Shown here: positions 52,645 through 62,019 of the stretch, piece by piece
How positions within the stretch are numbered: position 1 is the first letter of the stretch
Layout: every line of letters starts with the position of its first letter
Origin: Patiriisocius sp047731265
Lineage (GTDB): Bacteria > Bacteroidota > Bacteroidia > Flavobacteriales > Flavobacteriaceae
Direction: 5' to 3'
Length of the DNA stretch: 64,000 nt
Assembly (NCBI RefSeq): GCF_047731265.1
Contig: NZ_CP159835.1
Span: 372,001-436,000 of the forward strand
The notes under the pieces: model-generated
The model's input: only the letters and a program-made list of their open reading frames with translations
Told to the model about the DNA's origin: nothing
Database searches by the model: none
Made by a program: the position numbers and the translations under genes

Positions 52645-55503
52645 ATGAACCAAGACAAAATTGACATATTAAAAAGGAATTTACAAAAAGAAAAAACCGC
52701 AAGAAAAGCGGCAGAAGAAATAGTGGATAATAACCCCAATGATTTATATCTTTTAGAGGAACTTAAAAAAACAAACTTAGCGTTAGAAAACCTTCTAGAA
52801 CAAAAATCTTCTCAATTAGAAGGCGTTTTCGAAAATATTAATGATGGTTACCTTCTAATGGATATGTCTGGCAATATTCTAAAAATGAATGACATCGCTG
52901 CTGCCTTTTTTGGATATAATATTGTAAAAGAGAAACTTAGTGTTTATAATTTAATTTATCCCGAAGATTTAGAATATGGAACTAGGGCATTCATATCTTT
53001 AAAGGAAGAAGGTGTGTTCACTAATTATAGGACAAGAATTTTAACGAAAGATAAGCAAGTAAAGTGGGTACAAATTAATGGTAACCTTATTGTTGACAAG
53101 GAAAATAGGCCTACTGGAGCACAAGGAATTATTAGGGACATTACCTCTGAAAAAAGAGCTGAAGATTTATTGACTGAATCAGAAAACAGGTTATCATCTC
53201 TTATTAAAAATTTAGATAGTGCTGTATTGCTAGAAGATGAGAACAGAAAAATAATCTTAACAAATAACAAGTTTTGTAAGCTGTTTAATATACCTGTTTC
53301 GCCAGATTTACTAGAAGGAGAAGACAGTCTTGCTGCTGCGAATGAGAATAAACATTTATTCAAAGATCCAGAAGATTTTATTTCTAGAACAACAAATATC
53401 TTTGAAAAAAAACAACAGGTTTTAGGTGATGAACTAATTATGGCCGATGGGACAATCTTAGAACGCGATTTTATTCCAATCTTAAAAGGAAGCGAATACA
53501 AAGGGCATCTTTGGACCTTTAAAAATATAACCTTACGAAAGAAATACAGGGAGAACTTAGAAGCCCAAAAACAAAAATACTATAACATTATTGCTAATAT
53601 GAACCTTGGTTTAGTAGAGGTTGGTAATAATGATAAAGTCTTAATGGTTAATCAGAGTTTTTTAAAAATGTCGGGGTACACTGAAGCCGAATTATTTGGT
53701 AAAGAAGCCGGTAAATTATTGCACTCAAAAGATGTCTCAAGGATAGTTTCTAAAGAAAATAATAATCGTAAAAAAGGGGAGTCCAACAGGTATGAGCTTA
53801 AAGCAGAAACAAAATCTAAAGAGGTAAGAGAATGGTTAGTTAGTAGTGCTCCCAATTATGACGATAGAGGGCAGGTAATTGGATCTATAGGTGTTTTTTT
53901 AGATATAACTGAAGTTAAGCGAAATGCGAAATTAATAGAAGAACAGAAGAAAGAGCTAGATACTATTGTTCATAATTCTACAATAGGTATAGTTCTAACG
54001 AAGCGTGGTCGAATCATAAAGACCAATGCAGCAATTCAAAATATGATTGGGTATTCTGAGTCAGAATTAAACACATTTGTAATAAATGATTTGTCTTTTG
54101 ACGAAAATCCTTCTTCTTTTAAGACCTATATTAAGAAGATGTATGCTGATAAAATTAATCATTTTGTTTATACAAAAAGATATAAAAAGAAAGACGGTTC
54201 ACTTATTTGGACAAAAACCAATGTTAATATTGTAAGAGATAATGATAATAAAGTAAAACATGAAGTAGTATTTATTGAAAATATTACTGAAAATAGACAG
54301 AAAACTTTAATTATTGATTTAATAAATAATCTTACCAAATCAATATTAGGTAAAACAGATATAACTGAGATTGCCTGGGAAATTGTAAATAATATTGCAG
54401 CGTATTTAGATACTGACGATTGCGTTATTTACTTGGTGGACCACGAAAAGAAAACTACAGAACAGATAGCAGTTTATGGGGCTAAATTGACCAATAACAG
54501 TCAGATTATTAACAAGTTATTTCTTCCAAAGGGAAAAGGAATCGTAGGAAGTGTTGCAAAATCAGGAAAATCTGAACTTATAAACGACACTTCAAAAGAT
54601 GACCGTTACGTCATAGATGAAGAAAGGCGTTTTTCTGAAATAACTGTTCCCATTATGAGTAACGGTATTGTTATTGGAATTATTGATTCTGAGCATAAGG
54701 ATAAAAATCACTACACGCAGGAGCACCTTAAAACACTCGAGAGTATTGCTGGCTTAGCGGCTATAAAATTAAGAACAGCAATAAGCATAAGAGAACATAA
54801 GAAGGTAGAAACACGCAATGAACAGCTCCTTAAAAAATTAGAAAAAAGTAATAATGAATTGAATGAATACGCGCATGTTGTCTCCCATGATTTAAAATCT
54901 CCTCTACGAAGTATTGATGCATTGGTTTCTTGGATTAAAACCGATAACGAAGGTTTATTAGATGGAAATACACTACAGAATTTTAATTTAATTGAAGACA
55001 CTTTAGAAAAAATGGAGCTATTAATTTCAGATATTCTTTTTTATTCTAGTATCGATGCGACAACTTCAGAAAAGCAAAATGTAAATTTAAATAGTGTTAT
55101 AGAAGACTTACAAAAAATTATTTTTATTCCAAAAAACATATCCGTTCAAGTACTTAATAAATTACCCATAGTAAAAGGTGAAAAAACTAAATTTCAACAA
55201 CTTTTTCAAAATCTAATCGGCAATGCTATTAAATTTAATGATAAAGAAAAAGGCCTTATTCAAATAGATGTTTTAGAGAATAAGTCATTTTATCAATTTT
55301 CGATAAAAGATAATGGAATCGGAATTGAAAGTAGGTATCTGGATAAAGTTTTTAAATTTTTCCATTCCTTAAAACCAGATAAAGAATCATCAGGTATAGG
55401 ACTTTCCATAGTGAAAAAAATTGTTGACCTATATCAAGGCGAAATTTGGATAGAATCTGAACCAGGAATAGGAACAACTTTTTATTTTACATTAAAAAAA
55501 TAG
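52645..55503 (+). CDS. Cytoplasmic sensor histidine kinase (4 PAS, GAF, HisKA, HATPase)
   Basis: A 952-residue kinase from the ATG at 52645, where the family-typical coiled-coil start MNQDKIDILKRNLQKEKTAR begins; in-frame starts at 52573 (ATG) and 52543 (TTG) exist. Order: coiled coil 1-55, PAS at about 57-169, 182-298, 312-424 and 439-551, GAF 556-712, then the dimerisation helix with His748 (VVSHDLKSPLRSIDAL) and a Bergerat ATPase (NLIGNAIKFND, KDNGIGIE, SSGIGLSIVKK). No membrane helices, so it senses a cytoplasmic cue. An HPt gene follows after two bases and a LytTR regulator after that, forming a likely relay. Confidence 0.93.
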   Translation: MNQDKIDILKRNLQKEKTARKAAEEIVDNNPNDLYLLEELKKTNLALENLLEQKSSQLEGVFENINDGYLLMDMSGNILKMNDIAAAFFGYNIVKEKLSVYNLIYPEDLEYGTRAFISLKEEGVFTNYRTRILTKDKQVKWVQINGNLIVDKENRPTGAQGIIRDITSEKRAEDLLTESENRLSSLIKNLDSAVLLEDENRKIILTNNKFCKLFNIPVSPDLLEGEDSLAAANENKHLFKDPEDFISRTTNIFEKKQQVLGDELIMADGTILERDFIPILKGSEYKGHLWTFKNITLRKKYRENLEAQKQKYYNIIANMNLGLVEVGNNDKVLMVNQSFLKMSGYTEAELFGKEAGKLLHSKDVSRIVSKENNNRKKGESNRYELKAETKSKEVREWLVSSAPNYDDRGQVIGSIGVFLDITEVKRNAKLIEEQKKELDTIVHNSTIGIVLTKRGRIIKTNAAIQNMIGYSESELNTFVINDLSFDENPSSFKTYIKKMYADKINHFVYTKRYKKKDGSLIWTKTNVNIVRDNDNKVKHEVVFIENITENRQKTLIIDLINNLTKSILGKTDITEIAWEIVNNIAAYLDTDDCVIYLVDHEKKTTEQIAVYGAKLTNNSQIINKLFLPKGKGIVGSVAKSGKSELINDTSKDDRYVIDEERRFSEITVPIMSNGIVIGIIDSEHKDKNHYTQEHLKTLESIAGLAAIKLRTAISIREHKKVETRNEQLLKKLEKSNNELNEYAHVVSHDLKSPLRSIDALVSWIKTDNEGLLDGNTLQNFNLIEDTLEKMELLISDILFYSSIDATTSEKQNVNLNSVIEDLQKIIFIPKNISVQVLNKLPIVKGEKTKFQQLFQNLIGNAIKFNDKEKGLIQIDVLENKSFYQFSIKDNGIGIESRYLDKVFKFFHSLKPDKESSGIGLSIVKKIVDLYQGEIWIESEPGIGTTFYFTLKK

Positions 55504-55505
55504 TT

Positions 55506-55823
55506 ATGGAAAAACCCAACTTAGAATATGTAGAACAGCTGGCAAGAGGAGATAAATCTTTAAGGAAAAGACTTATCGATATTATAAAAAATGAGTTTCC
55601 TGAAGAAAAAGAAGCGTATTATAAAAGTTTAAAAAATAAGGATTACAAAAAAACAGAAGAGAATGTCCATAAACTTAAACATAAAATTATTATCTTAGGG
55701 CTTGAAGAGAATTATAAAACAGCCAATAAATTTGAACATGATCTAAGAGAACTTAATTTAGATAGAGTTCAAGATTTTGATAAAATTTTAATAGCTATTT
55801 CATATTACTTGAAAACTATTTAG
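55506..55823 (+). CDS. HPt phosphotransfer protein
   Basis: A 105-residue helical protein. The phosphorylatable His55 lies in ENVHKLKHKIIILGLEENYK, the HPt signature of Bacteroidota relay proteins; the helix before it (KKRLIDIIKNEFPEEKEAYY) is typical. It begins two bases after the kinase stop and ends five bases before the LytTR regulator, so the three genes are one operon. It most likely passes phosphate between the kinase's partner receiver and the regulator. Confidence 0.85.
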   Translation: MEKPNLEYVEQLARGDKSLRKRLIDIIKNEFPEEKEAYYKSLKNKDYKKTEENVHKLKHKIIILGLEENYKTANKFEHDLRELNLDRVQDFDKILIAISYYLKTI

Positions 55824-55828
55824 ACCTT

Positions 55829-56527
55829 ATGAATTGTATTATCGTGGATGATGAACAAATGGCAAGAGTTATTATTAAAACTCTTTGTGATGAGATAGAG
55901 TCTTTAAAAGTTGTTGGTGAATTTTCAAACGCAATGCAAGCCATTAAGTTTTTGAATGCGAACGAGATAGACCTAATTTTTTTAGACATTCACATGCCAG
56001 ACTTTAATGGTGTAGATTTTATTAAAACATTAAAAAATCCACCAAAAATAATTTTAACAACTTCCGATTCACAGTTTGCTATCGAAGCTTTTGAGTATGA
56101 TTTTATCGTAGATTATTTACTAAAACCTATGGAATCAACAAGATTCCAAAAAGCGATACTAAAGGCTCAAAAACGTGAAACTACCTCAAACGAAATAAAA
56201 TCAGATTTAGAAGTAAAAAACGATTTTTATGTTAATATTGATAGACGTCTTATAAAAATACATTTAGAGAGTATTTGCATTGTAGAAGCAAAAGGTGATT
56301 ATATCCATATAAAAACAGAAGAAAGAAATTATGTAGTTCATTCTACGCTAAAAAAGATAGAAGAAAAGCTACCGGATTCATTATTTTTAAAAGTACACCG
56401 CTCTTATATTATTAATGTTAAGAAAATTGTTGATATTGAAGATAATACTGTTGTCATAAAAAGAGACGTTATCCCGGTAAGTCGATCTAAAAGACCAGAA
56501 TTAATGAAACGCTTGGATTTGTTATAA
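55829..56527 (+). CDS. LytTR-family response regulator
   Basis: A 232-residue DNA-binding regulator. Receiver: MNCIIVDDEQMARVIIKTLC, phosphoacceptor Asp53 in LIFLDIHMPDFNG, KIILTTSDSQFAIEAFEYDF and the Lys in VDYLLKPME. The LytTR domain covers about residues 130-232: DFYVNIDRRLIKIHLESICI, VEAKGDYIHIKTEERNYVVH, LFLKVHRSYIINVKKI and RDVIPVSRSKRPELMKRL. It is third in the kinase-HPt-regulator operon; target promoters are unknown. Confidence 0.93.
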   Translation: MNCIIVDDEQMARVIIKTLCDEIESLKVVGEFSNAMQAIKFLNANEIDLIFLDIHMPDFNGVDFIKTLKNPPKIILTTSDSQFAIEAFEYDFIVDYLLKPMESTRFQKAILKAQKRETTSNEIKSDLEVKNDFYVNIDRRLIKIHLESICIVEAKGDYIHIKTEERNYVVHSTLKKIEEKLPDSLFLKVHRSYIINVKKIVDIEDNTVVIKRDVIPVSRSKRPELMKRLDLL

Positions 56528-56897
56528 CGTTTCGTTTATGCTTAATTGGTAAAGGCCGAAAAATAAAAACCCCTCTCTATAGTTTTTTAATTGTCTGTAT
56601 CCTAGTATATCGATTATGCAAAACTGAGAAAACTTCAGACCTTGTAAAAAAGATTGACAATCCACTTAAAATTTAGAAACTAGAAAACCACCCTCTCAAT
56701 TAAAACATCAACACATAAATCACCGAATTACTTTTGCCTTAGTGTATTTTTCAATTCCTTTTCCATTTTATCTTCAATTAAAACAAAATCAGGTATAATA
56801 TCTAATGACACATTAGCTGTATAAATTCTAAAAACTTTTACTTGTTTTTCAACACACTACTTTGTTATAAATAGTTATATCTCTTTCTTCGAATTGA
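56528..56897. other. 370-base convergent gap
   Basis: Between the convergent LytTR and receiver-kinase genes. No clear terminator. On the minus strand 56728-56856 is a 42-codon open stretch reading VEKQVKVFRIYTANVSLDII, PDFVLIEDKMEKELKNTLRQ, K, stop. It has no start codon near its beginning and could be the 3' relic of a gene. I do not recognise it. Confidence 0.4.
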
Positions 56898-58007
56898 TTA
56901 ATACTCTTCTCCAGAAGATACTACTGAAATTGGAAGGTTAAAATAAAATGTTGTTTCTACATTAGGAGTGCTTTTTAAATAGATCTGTCCATTATAATGA
57001 GAAATAATTTTTTTAACCATACTTAATCCAATTCCTGCTGATTTAGTTGATTCGACAGCTTGAAACATGTCAAATATTTTTTCGTGGTATTTTGAATGTA
57101 TTCCAATACCATTATCTGTGATTGAAAAAACATAATCTTTTTGCGTTATTTCACATTCTATTTCAATGAGACCATTCTTTTTATCAATATGCTCTAGAGC
57201 ATTTTCTATAAGAATTTCAAATACTTTTCCCAACTTATTTTCATCAACAAATAAAGTAGGCAATTCATTTTTTATTGTAATTGTTGCAGCAGGTGGTTTA
57301 TGCGTTTCATTTACAATCCGTTTTACAATAGTATTACTATTTACTAATTTATTTTTAAAAGCAGCAGAAGTGATATTGTTATATTGTTCTAGTTTTACTA
57401 ACAACAAGTCCATTTTTTCTATTTTGCCTTCCATCATTTGAAAGTTAATAGTAGCATCTTGAAAATTATTAGTTTCATCCCTATCCTCTTGAGACCAAGT
57501 TAATAAATCTGAAATATTTCTTAATGAAGATTTTAATTCATGTGAAATTAAATGAGAATAATTATCTAATTCATTTTTCTGGTTTTGAAGAATCGCAGAT
57601 AATGATGCAGTTTTATCGATAATATTTTGATCTATTATTAATTTTTTATTAATTTTATTTTCAACAGCATTCAGCAAATCGTTTATATTTAACGGTTTCG
57701 TTAAATAATCTTCAGCCCCTAGATTCATTCCAATTCTAATATCGTCCTTTTCTGCTTTTGCTGAAAGAAAAATCAATGGAATACTCGCTGTTTCCCTATT
57801 TGTTTGTAGTTTTTCAAACATTTCAAAACCGTTAAGACGAGGCATAAGTATGTCTGAAATAATAAGATCTGGATGCTCTATTAAAGCCAGTTCAAAACCA
57901 ATTAATCCGTTTTCAGCCTGAAAAACCTTATAACCTTCCATGACCAAAATATCATAAATCTCTTCTCTAATGGCTAAGGTGTCTTCTACAATTAATACTT
58001 TATACAT
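56898..58007 (-). CDS. Receiver-histidine kinase hybrid
   Basis: A 369-residue protein with an N-terminal receiver and C-terminal kinase. Receiver: MYKVLIVEDTLAIREEIYDI, Asp52 in LIISDILMPRLNGFEMF, and Lys104 in AEDYLTKPLNI. A short coiled coil leads to the H box SHLISHELKSSLRNISDLL (His156), with Ser where most kinases have Thr-Pro. The ATPase has KLGKVFEILIENALEHID, ITDNGIGIH and SAGIGLSMVKK. Its first 8 bases overlap the end of the large kinase upstream, so the large kinase may phosphorylate its receiver. Confidence 0.9.
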   Translation of the reverse strand: MYKVLIVEDTLAIREEIYDILVMEGYKVFQAENGLIGFELALIEHPDLIISDILMPRLNGFEMFEKLQTNRETASIPLIFLSAKAEKDDIRIGMNLGAEDYLTKPLNINDLLNAVENKINKKLIIDQNIIDKTASLSAILQNQKNELDNYSHLISHELKSSLRNISDLLTWSQEDRDETNNFQDATINFQMMEGKIEKMDLLLVKLEQYNNITSAAFKNKLVNSNTIVKRIVNETHKPPAATITIKNELPTLFVDENKLGKVFEILIENALEHIDKKNGLIEIECEITQKDYVFSITDNGIGIHSKYHEKIFDMFQAVESTKSAGIGLSMVKKIISHYNGQIYLKSTPNVETTFYFNLPISVVSSGEEY

Positions 58008-61000
58008 GTTGCTTATTTAAAATCTTTACAATAAAGGATGTTCCATTTCCATTTTTACTCTTCACAATTATTTTTCCCCCCATTATATCTATTGCGTCTT
58101 TTGCAATCGTTAAACCAAGTCCTGTGCCTTGGATTAAATCAGCATTTTTTCCTCGAGAAAAAGGCTTGAAAATGTTTTTAAGCTCTGATTTAGAAATTCC
58201 TATTCCATAATCTGTTATCGTAACAACGGTGTACTCTTTTTCGGAGGACAAGGCAATAGTAATATTTTTAGCATTTGGAGAATACTTTACAGCGTTACCA
58301 ATTAGATTGATAAAAATATTTCTGCCCAATTTTTCATCAATAAGAATGTCAGTAGTTTTTAGACCTTCGGCATCAATTAGTTCTATATCATGTGATTTTT
58401 CAGAGGCACTAGAGACTTCGTTAATTATTTCATGCAGAAAGTCTCCAAGATTTATATTTATAGGGTGTTGTATAATTTTACCTGCTTCAGCCTTACCAAC
58501 AATTAAAACATCGTCTAATAGTTTTGTCATATGCAAAACCTGATCTTCTATTTTGTCTAGCTTTTTTTGTATGATAACTGGCTCCATTTTAGCCCAGTAT
58601 TTTTTAATAGAGCCTGCAGCAAAATTAATTGATGATAACGGAGTTCTAAATTCATGAGATGCCGTTGAAACGAATCTCGATTTTAATTGGTTTAATTCTT
58701 TTTGCTTTTCTAATGCTTGGTTTAATTTTAAGGTTCTTTCATTTACTTTCAATTCTAACTCGTTACGATAACCAACCAGCTCAGTGATATCTTGACCTAC
58801 TCCTAATACCCCAATAATTTTCCCATTGATGTCACGTCGGGTACTTGAGTTTAATAATACCATTACACGCTGTCCATTTTTTGTAAATAGCGGAAATTCA
58901 TAGTTGGCAGTTTCTTGACCAAGCAAAGCATCGTCCAATACTTTTTTTACGGACTCTCTGTAGTCTTCTGTGATATAGGTTTGTACCAGATCTTTTCCTA
59001 ATACTTCGTCTTTTGTAAATCCAGTAATGCTTTCAGAAGTTTGGTTCCACTCGTTAACAAGTCCTTTACTGTCGATACCAAAAATAGGAGCGTTTGCGGT
59101 TTCAATAAACTGCCTTAATTCTTTTGCGATAGATTCTGATGCCGTTCGTAGTGTATCTATTTCCGAAATATCTTGTCCTACTCCTAATACACCCGTAATT
59201 TTCCCATTTGTATCCCGTCGTGTACTTGAGTTTAATAATACCATTACACGCTGTCCATCTTTCGTAAATAGCGGAAATTCATAATTGGCAGTTTCTTGAC
59301 CAAGCAAAGCGTCGTCTAGTACTTTTTTTACCGACTCTCTGTAATCTTCTGTAATGTAGTTTCGCACCAAATCTTTCCCTAATACTTCGGCTTTTGTAAA
59401 TCCTGTAATGCTTTCAGAAGTTTGGTTCCACTCGTTAACAAGTCCTTTACTGTCGATACCAAAAATAGGAGCGTTTGCGGTTTCAATAAACTGCCTTAAC
59501 TCTTTGGCAATGGATTCTGATGCCGTTCGTAGTTTATCTATTTCCGAAATATCCTGACCTACCCCTAATACACCCGTTATTTTCCCTTTAGCATCACGAC
59601 GTGTACTTGAATTTAATAATACCATTACACGCTGTCCATCTTTGGCAAATAGCGGAAATTCATAATTGGCAGTTTCTTTACCAAGCAACGCATCGTCCAA
59701 TACTTTTTTTACGGACTCTCTGTAATCCTCGGTGATGTAGGTTTGTACCAGATCTTTTCCTAATACTTCTTTTTTTGTAAATCCAGTAATACTTTCAGAA
59801 GTCTGGTTCCACTCGTTAACATGTCCTTTATTATCAATACCAAAAATAGGAGCATTAGCAGTATCAATTAATAATGTTAAATCATGCGCTACATTTTCCA
59901 TTTCAGAACGGTAAACATCAAGTTCAGTTTGGAAGGCAAGTTCTTTGTTAGCAAGGATTAATTCATTTGCACGTTTTTGTTTCTCTTTATTGGCTAGGAC
60001 TAATTCATCTGCTCGTTTTCGTTTCTCTTTGTTGGCTAGAATTAACTCATCTGCCCTGCTATCTTTCTCTTTATTCTGAAAGGCAAGTTCGGTATTAGCG
60101 ATCGCTAATTCATCTGCTCGTTTTTGTTTTTCGTCGTTTTGAAAGGTAAGTTCTTTATTTGCAATGGCTAATTCGTCTGCTCGTTTTTGTTTTTCGTCGT
60201 TTTGAAAAGCAAGTTCTTTATTTGCAATGGCTAATTCATCTGCTCGCTTTTGTTTTTCATCGTTTTGAAAGGTAAGTTCTTTATTTGCAATGGCTAATTC
60301 GTCTGCTCGTTTTTGTTTTTCACTGTTCTGGAAAGCAAGTTCTTTATTTGCAATGGCTAATTCATCTGCTCGTTTTTGTTTTTCACTGTTCTGGAAAGCA
60401 AGTTCGGTGTTTGCAATGGCTAATTCGTCTGCTCGTTTTTGTTTCTCTTTATTGGCTAGAAATAAATCATCTGCCCTGTTATCTTTATCTTTATTCTGAA
60501 CGGCAAGTTCGGTGTTAGCGATGGCTAATTGTTCTGTTTGTTTTAAAAGGATTTCTTTTTGTGCAGTTTGAGAGTTAATATCAAACATGATCGCGACATA
60601 TTTAATTATTTCCCCATTTAGATCTTTAAAAGGCATAATGGTTATGTCCATCCAATAGAGCCCTCCTCCTTTTTGCTTATTGCATACTTTACCTTTAAAC
60701 ACTTTCCCAGAACGAATAGTTGAGATCATATTAGTAAAAAATACTTCAGGCTGTTTTCCGCTCTTTAATATTCTATGACTGTGACCCATTAATTCTGCTC
60801 TATGGTAGCCGTAAAATTCACAAAACTTGTCGTTAACAACTGTAATATTGAAATTAGCATCAGTTTCAGAAACGATGGCTGCTTTATTTAAACAACTATT
60901 TTGTTGTTCCAACTCAACTTTAACAGCAGCCAACTCATTTGCTCGCTTATCCTTCAAAACGTTTTGACCAAAAAGTTCTTTATTAGTACTATTTAAATTA

Positions 61001-61533
61001 TAAATAGTTTTTTGTAATTCGACTCTCTTTTCTTTAAGTAAACCCTCAGTTTTAGTTCGTGCTTTTTTTTCTTTTTCAAGATTTTTTATTAATTTAATTT
61101 TAGCCTTTTCAGTTTCAGTAATGTCTGTCATGGAAACACCTACTCTATTTTCTAAAACTTTCCATGCGGTAACGTGATAAAACTTATCATATGCTGCGCC
61201 ATAACTCTTAAATCTAATTTCCTTTCCTGTTTTATCAACACGAGCAAAAGAAGTGAACCAATGGTCTTCTATAACAGCAACAATCGAGGATATTTTTTTA
61301 TTTAATAATTGTTCCTGAGTTTTGCCAAAAAAATTTTCGACTGAAATATTTAATGCCCGGATATAAAAATCGATGGGTTGACTATTATTATCATAAATAA
61401 GCTCTATCACAAAAACCATGTCTGCCATATGATTAAAGAACTCCCTATATGGTAGTTCTTTTGAAGACCTAGTGGCATTTTTTTTTAATGCAATGAGCTC
61501 CTTTTCCAATTCCTGATACGAAGGTTTACTCAT
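58000..61533 (-). CDS. Large cytoplasmic multi-PAS histidine kinase with heptad-repeat linker
   Basis: A 1177-residue kinase without membrane helices. Order: PAS-like (residues about 25-135), coiled coil, PAS with PAC (about 211-315), a heptad-repeat region (about 335-535) of 21- and 14-residue units such as ELAIANKELAFQNDEKQKRA, three near-identical PAS domains (about 555-918; TANAPIFGIDSKGLVNEWNQ), then HisKA (STASHEFRTPLSSINFAAGS, His near 961) and ATPase (NLIGNAVKYSPN, ITDYGIGIS, GTGLGLTIAKD). It overlaps the receiver-kinase gene by 8 bases, suggesting a cognate pair. Confidence 0.93.
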   Translation of the reverse strand: MSKPSYQELEKELIALKKNATRSSKELPYREFFNHMADMVFVIELIYDNNSQPIDFYIRALNISVENFFGKTQEQLLNKKISSIVAVIEDHWFTSFARVDKTGKEIRFKSYGAAYDKFYHVTAWKVLENRVGVSMTDITETEKAKIKLIKNLEKEKKARTKTEGLLKEKRVELQKTIYNLNSTNKELFGQNVLKDKRANELAAVKVELEQQNSCLNKAAIVSETDANFNITVVNDKFCEFYGYHRAELMGHSHRILKSGKQPEVFFTNMISTIRSGKVFKGKVCNKQKGGGLYWMDITIMPFKDLNGEIIKYVAIMFDINSQTAQKEILLKQTEQLAIANTELAVQNKDKDNRADDLFLANKEKQKRADELAIANTELAFQNSEKQKRADELAIANKELAFQNSEKQKRADELAIANKELTFQNDEKQKRADELAIANKELAFQNDEKQKRADELAIANKELTFQNDEKQKRADELAIANTELAFQNKEKDSRADELILANKEKRKRADELVLANKEKQKRANELILANKELAFQTELDVYRSEMENVAHDLTLLIDTANAPIFGIDNKGHVNEWNQTSESITGFTKKEVLGKDLVQTYITEDYRESVKKVLDDALLGKETANYEFPLFAKDGQRVMVLLNSSTRRDAKGKITGVLGVGQDISEIDKLRTASESIAKELRQFIETANAPIFGIDSKGLVNEWNQTSESITGFTKAEVLGKDLVRNYITEDYRESVKKVLDDALLGQETANYEFPLFTKDGQRVMVLLNSSTRRDTNGKITGVLGVGQDISEIDTLRTASESIAKELRQFIETANAPIFGIDSKGLVNEWNQTSESITGFTKDEVLGKDLVQTYITEDYRESVKKVLDDALLGQETANYEFPLFTKNGQRVMVLLNSSTRRDINGKIIGVLGVGQDITELVGYRNELELKVNERTLKLNQALEKQKELNQLKSRFVSTASHEFRTPLSSINFAAGSIKKYWAKMEPVIIQKKLDKIEDQVLHMTKLLDDVLIVGKAEAGKIIQHPININLGDFLHEIINEVSSASEKSHDIELIDAEGLKTTDILIDEKLGRNIFINLIGNAVKYSPNAKNITIALSSEKEYTVVTITDYGIGISKSELKNIFKPFSRGKNADLIQGTGLGLTIAKDAIDIMGGKIIVKSKNGNGTSFIVKILNKQHV
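58778..59870 (-). repeat. Three tandem PAS-coding copies, 381-base period
   Basis: Three successive copies inside the large kinase encode almost the same PAS domain. The same ten-base string (TTCAATAAAC) recurs at 59101 and 59482, exactly 381 bases (127 codons) apart. The copies share long identical stretches and differ at scattered third positions and a few residues, which points to recent duplication or gene conversion. Confidence 0.9.
59928..60531 (-). repeat. In-frame 63/42-base tandem repeats coding heptads
   Basis: About seven 63-base and three 42-base units, all multiples of 21 bases, encode 21- and 14-residue units in perfect heptad register (for example ELAIANKELTFQNDEKQKRA and ELVLANKEKQKRAN). 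The coiled coil can thus gain or lose units without breaking its phase. Neighbouring units are almost identical in DNA. Confidence 0.93.
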
Positions 61534-61661
61534 AGTTTCACGATTTTAAATTAAATCTAGTACGCTTTTGTATTTCGCTGTTCATTTACTTATCGATCGC
61601 ACTGTTATAACTCATTTTTTTTAACCTAACTTTAAACAAAAGACCTAAGCAATGACAAAGA

Positions 61662-61922
61662 TTAATTGTCTGTGAATTCACCAAAATTAAATTTGTAGTA
61701 TAAACTTACTTCCATAAGAGTCCTTCTAGTATATATTCCGATGGATAGCAGTTTAGCATAGCCGAGTGGGAACTTCTTGATGTTAAATAGACCTATATTT
61801 ATTGTGATCTCATCTTTGGTTTCTAACAGATTTTTAGCATTCCTATAGACTTTACATTCTTGCCTTATAATCCATTCATCTACAGTTAAAAGCATTTCAT
61901 TTATATAAAACCTATAATTCAT
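61662..61922 (-). CDS. Small hypothetical protein
   Basis: An 86-residue protein beginning MNYRFYINEMLLTVDEWIIR, QECKVYRNAKNLLETKDEIT and ending SLYYKFNFGEFTDN. No signal, membrane helix or domain that I know. Its first 17 codons are repeated in a degenerate frame at 51.7-51.8 kb. It sits 128 bases upstream of the large kinase on the same strand and divergent from the GAF kinase. Codon use looks ordinary, so it may be real, but the only support is the duplicate and the open length. Confidence 0.5.
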   Translation of the reverse strand: MNYRFYINEMLLTVDEWIIRQECKVYRNAKNLLETKDEITINIGLFNIKKFPLGYAKLLSIGIYTRRTLMEVSLYYKFNFGEFTDN

Positions 61923-62019
61923 AGGGCGTAATAATTTATTATTAAGAAATTAATTATTTTCACTCGTTAAAATTATTTTAGCGATTTTGAAAACTAATTA
62001 TACGTTCAAATAAGCATTT

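Noticed and set aside
59928..60531. Tandem repeats that could suggest a CRISPR array
   Set aside because: The units are contiguous without spacers, lie in frame inside a kinase gene and encode heptad repeats.
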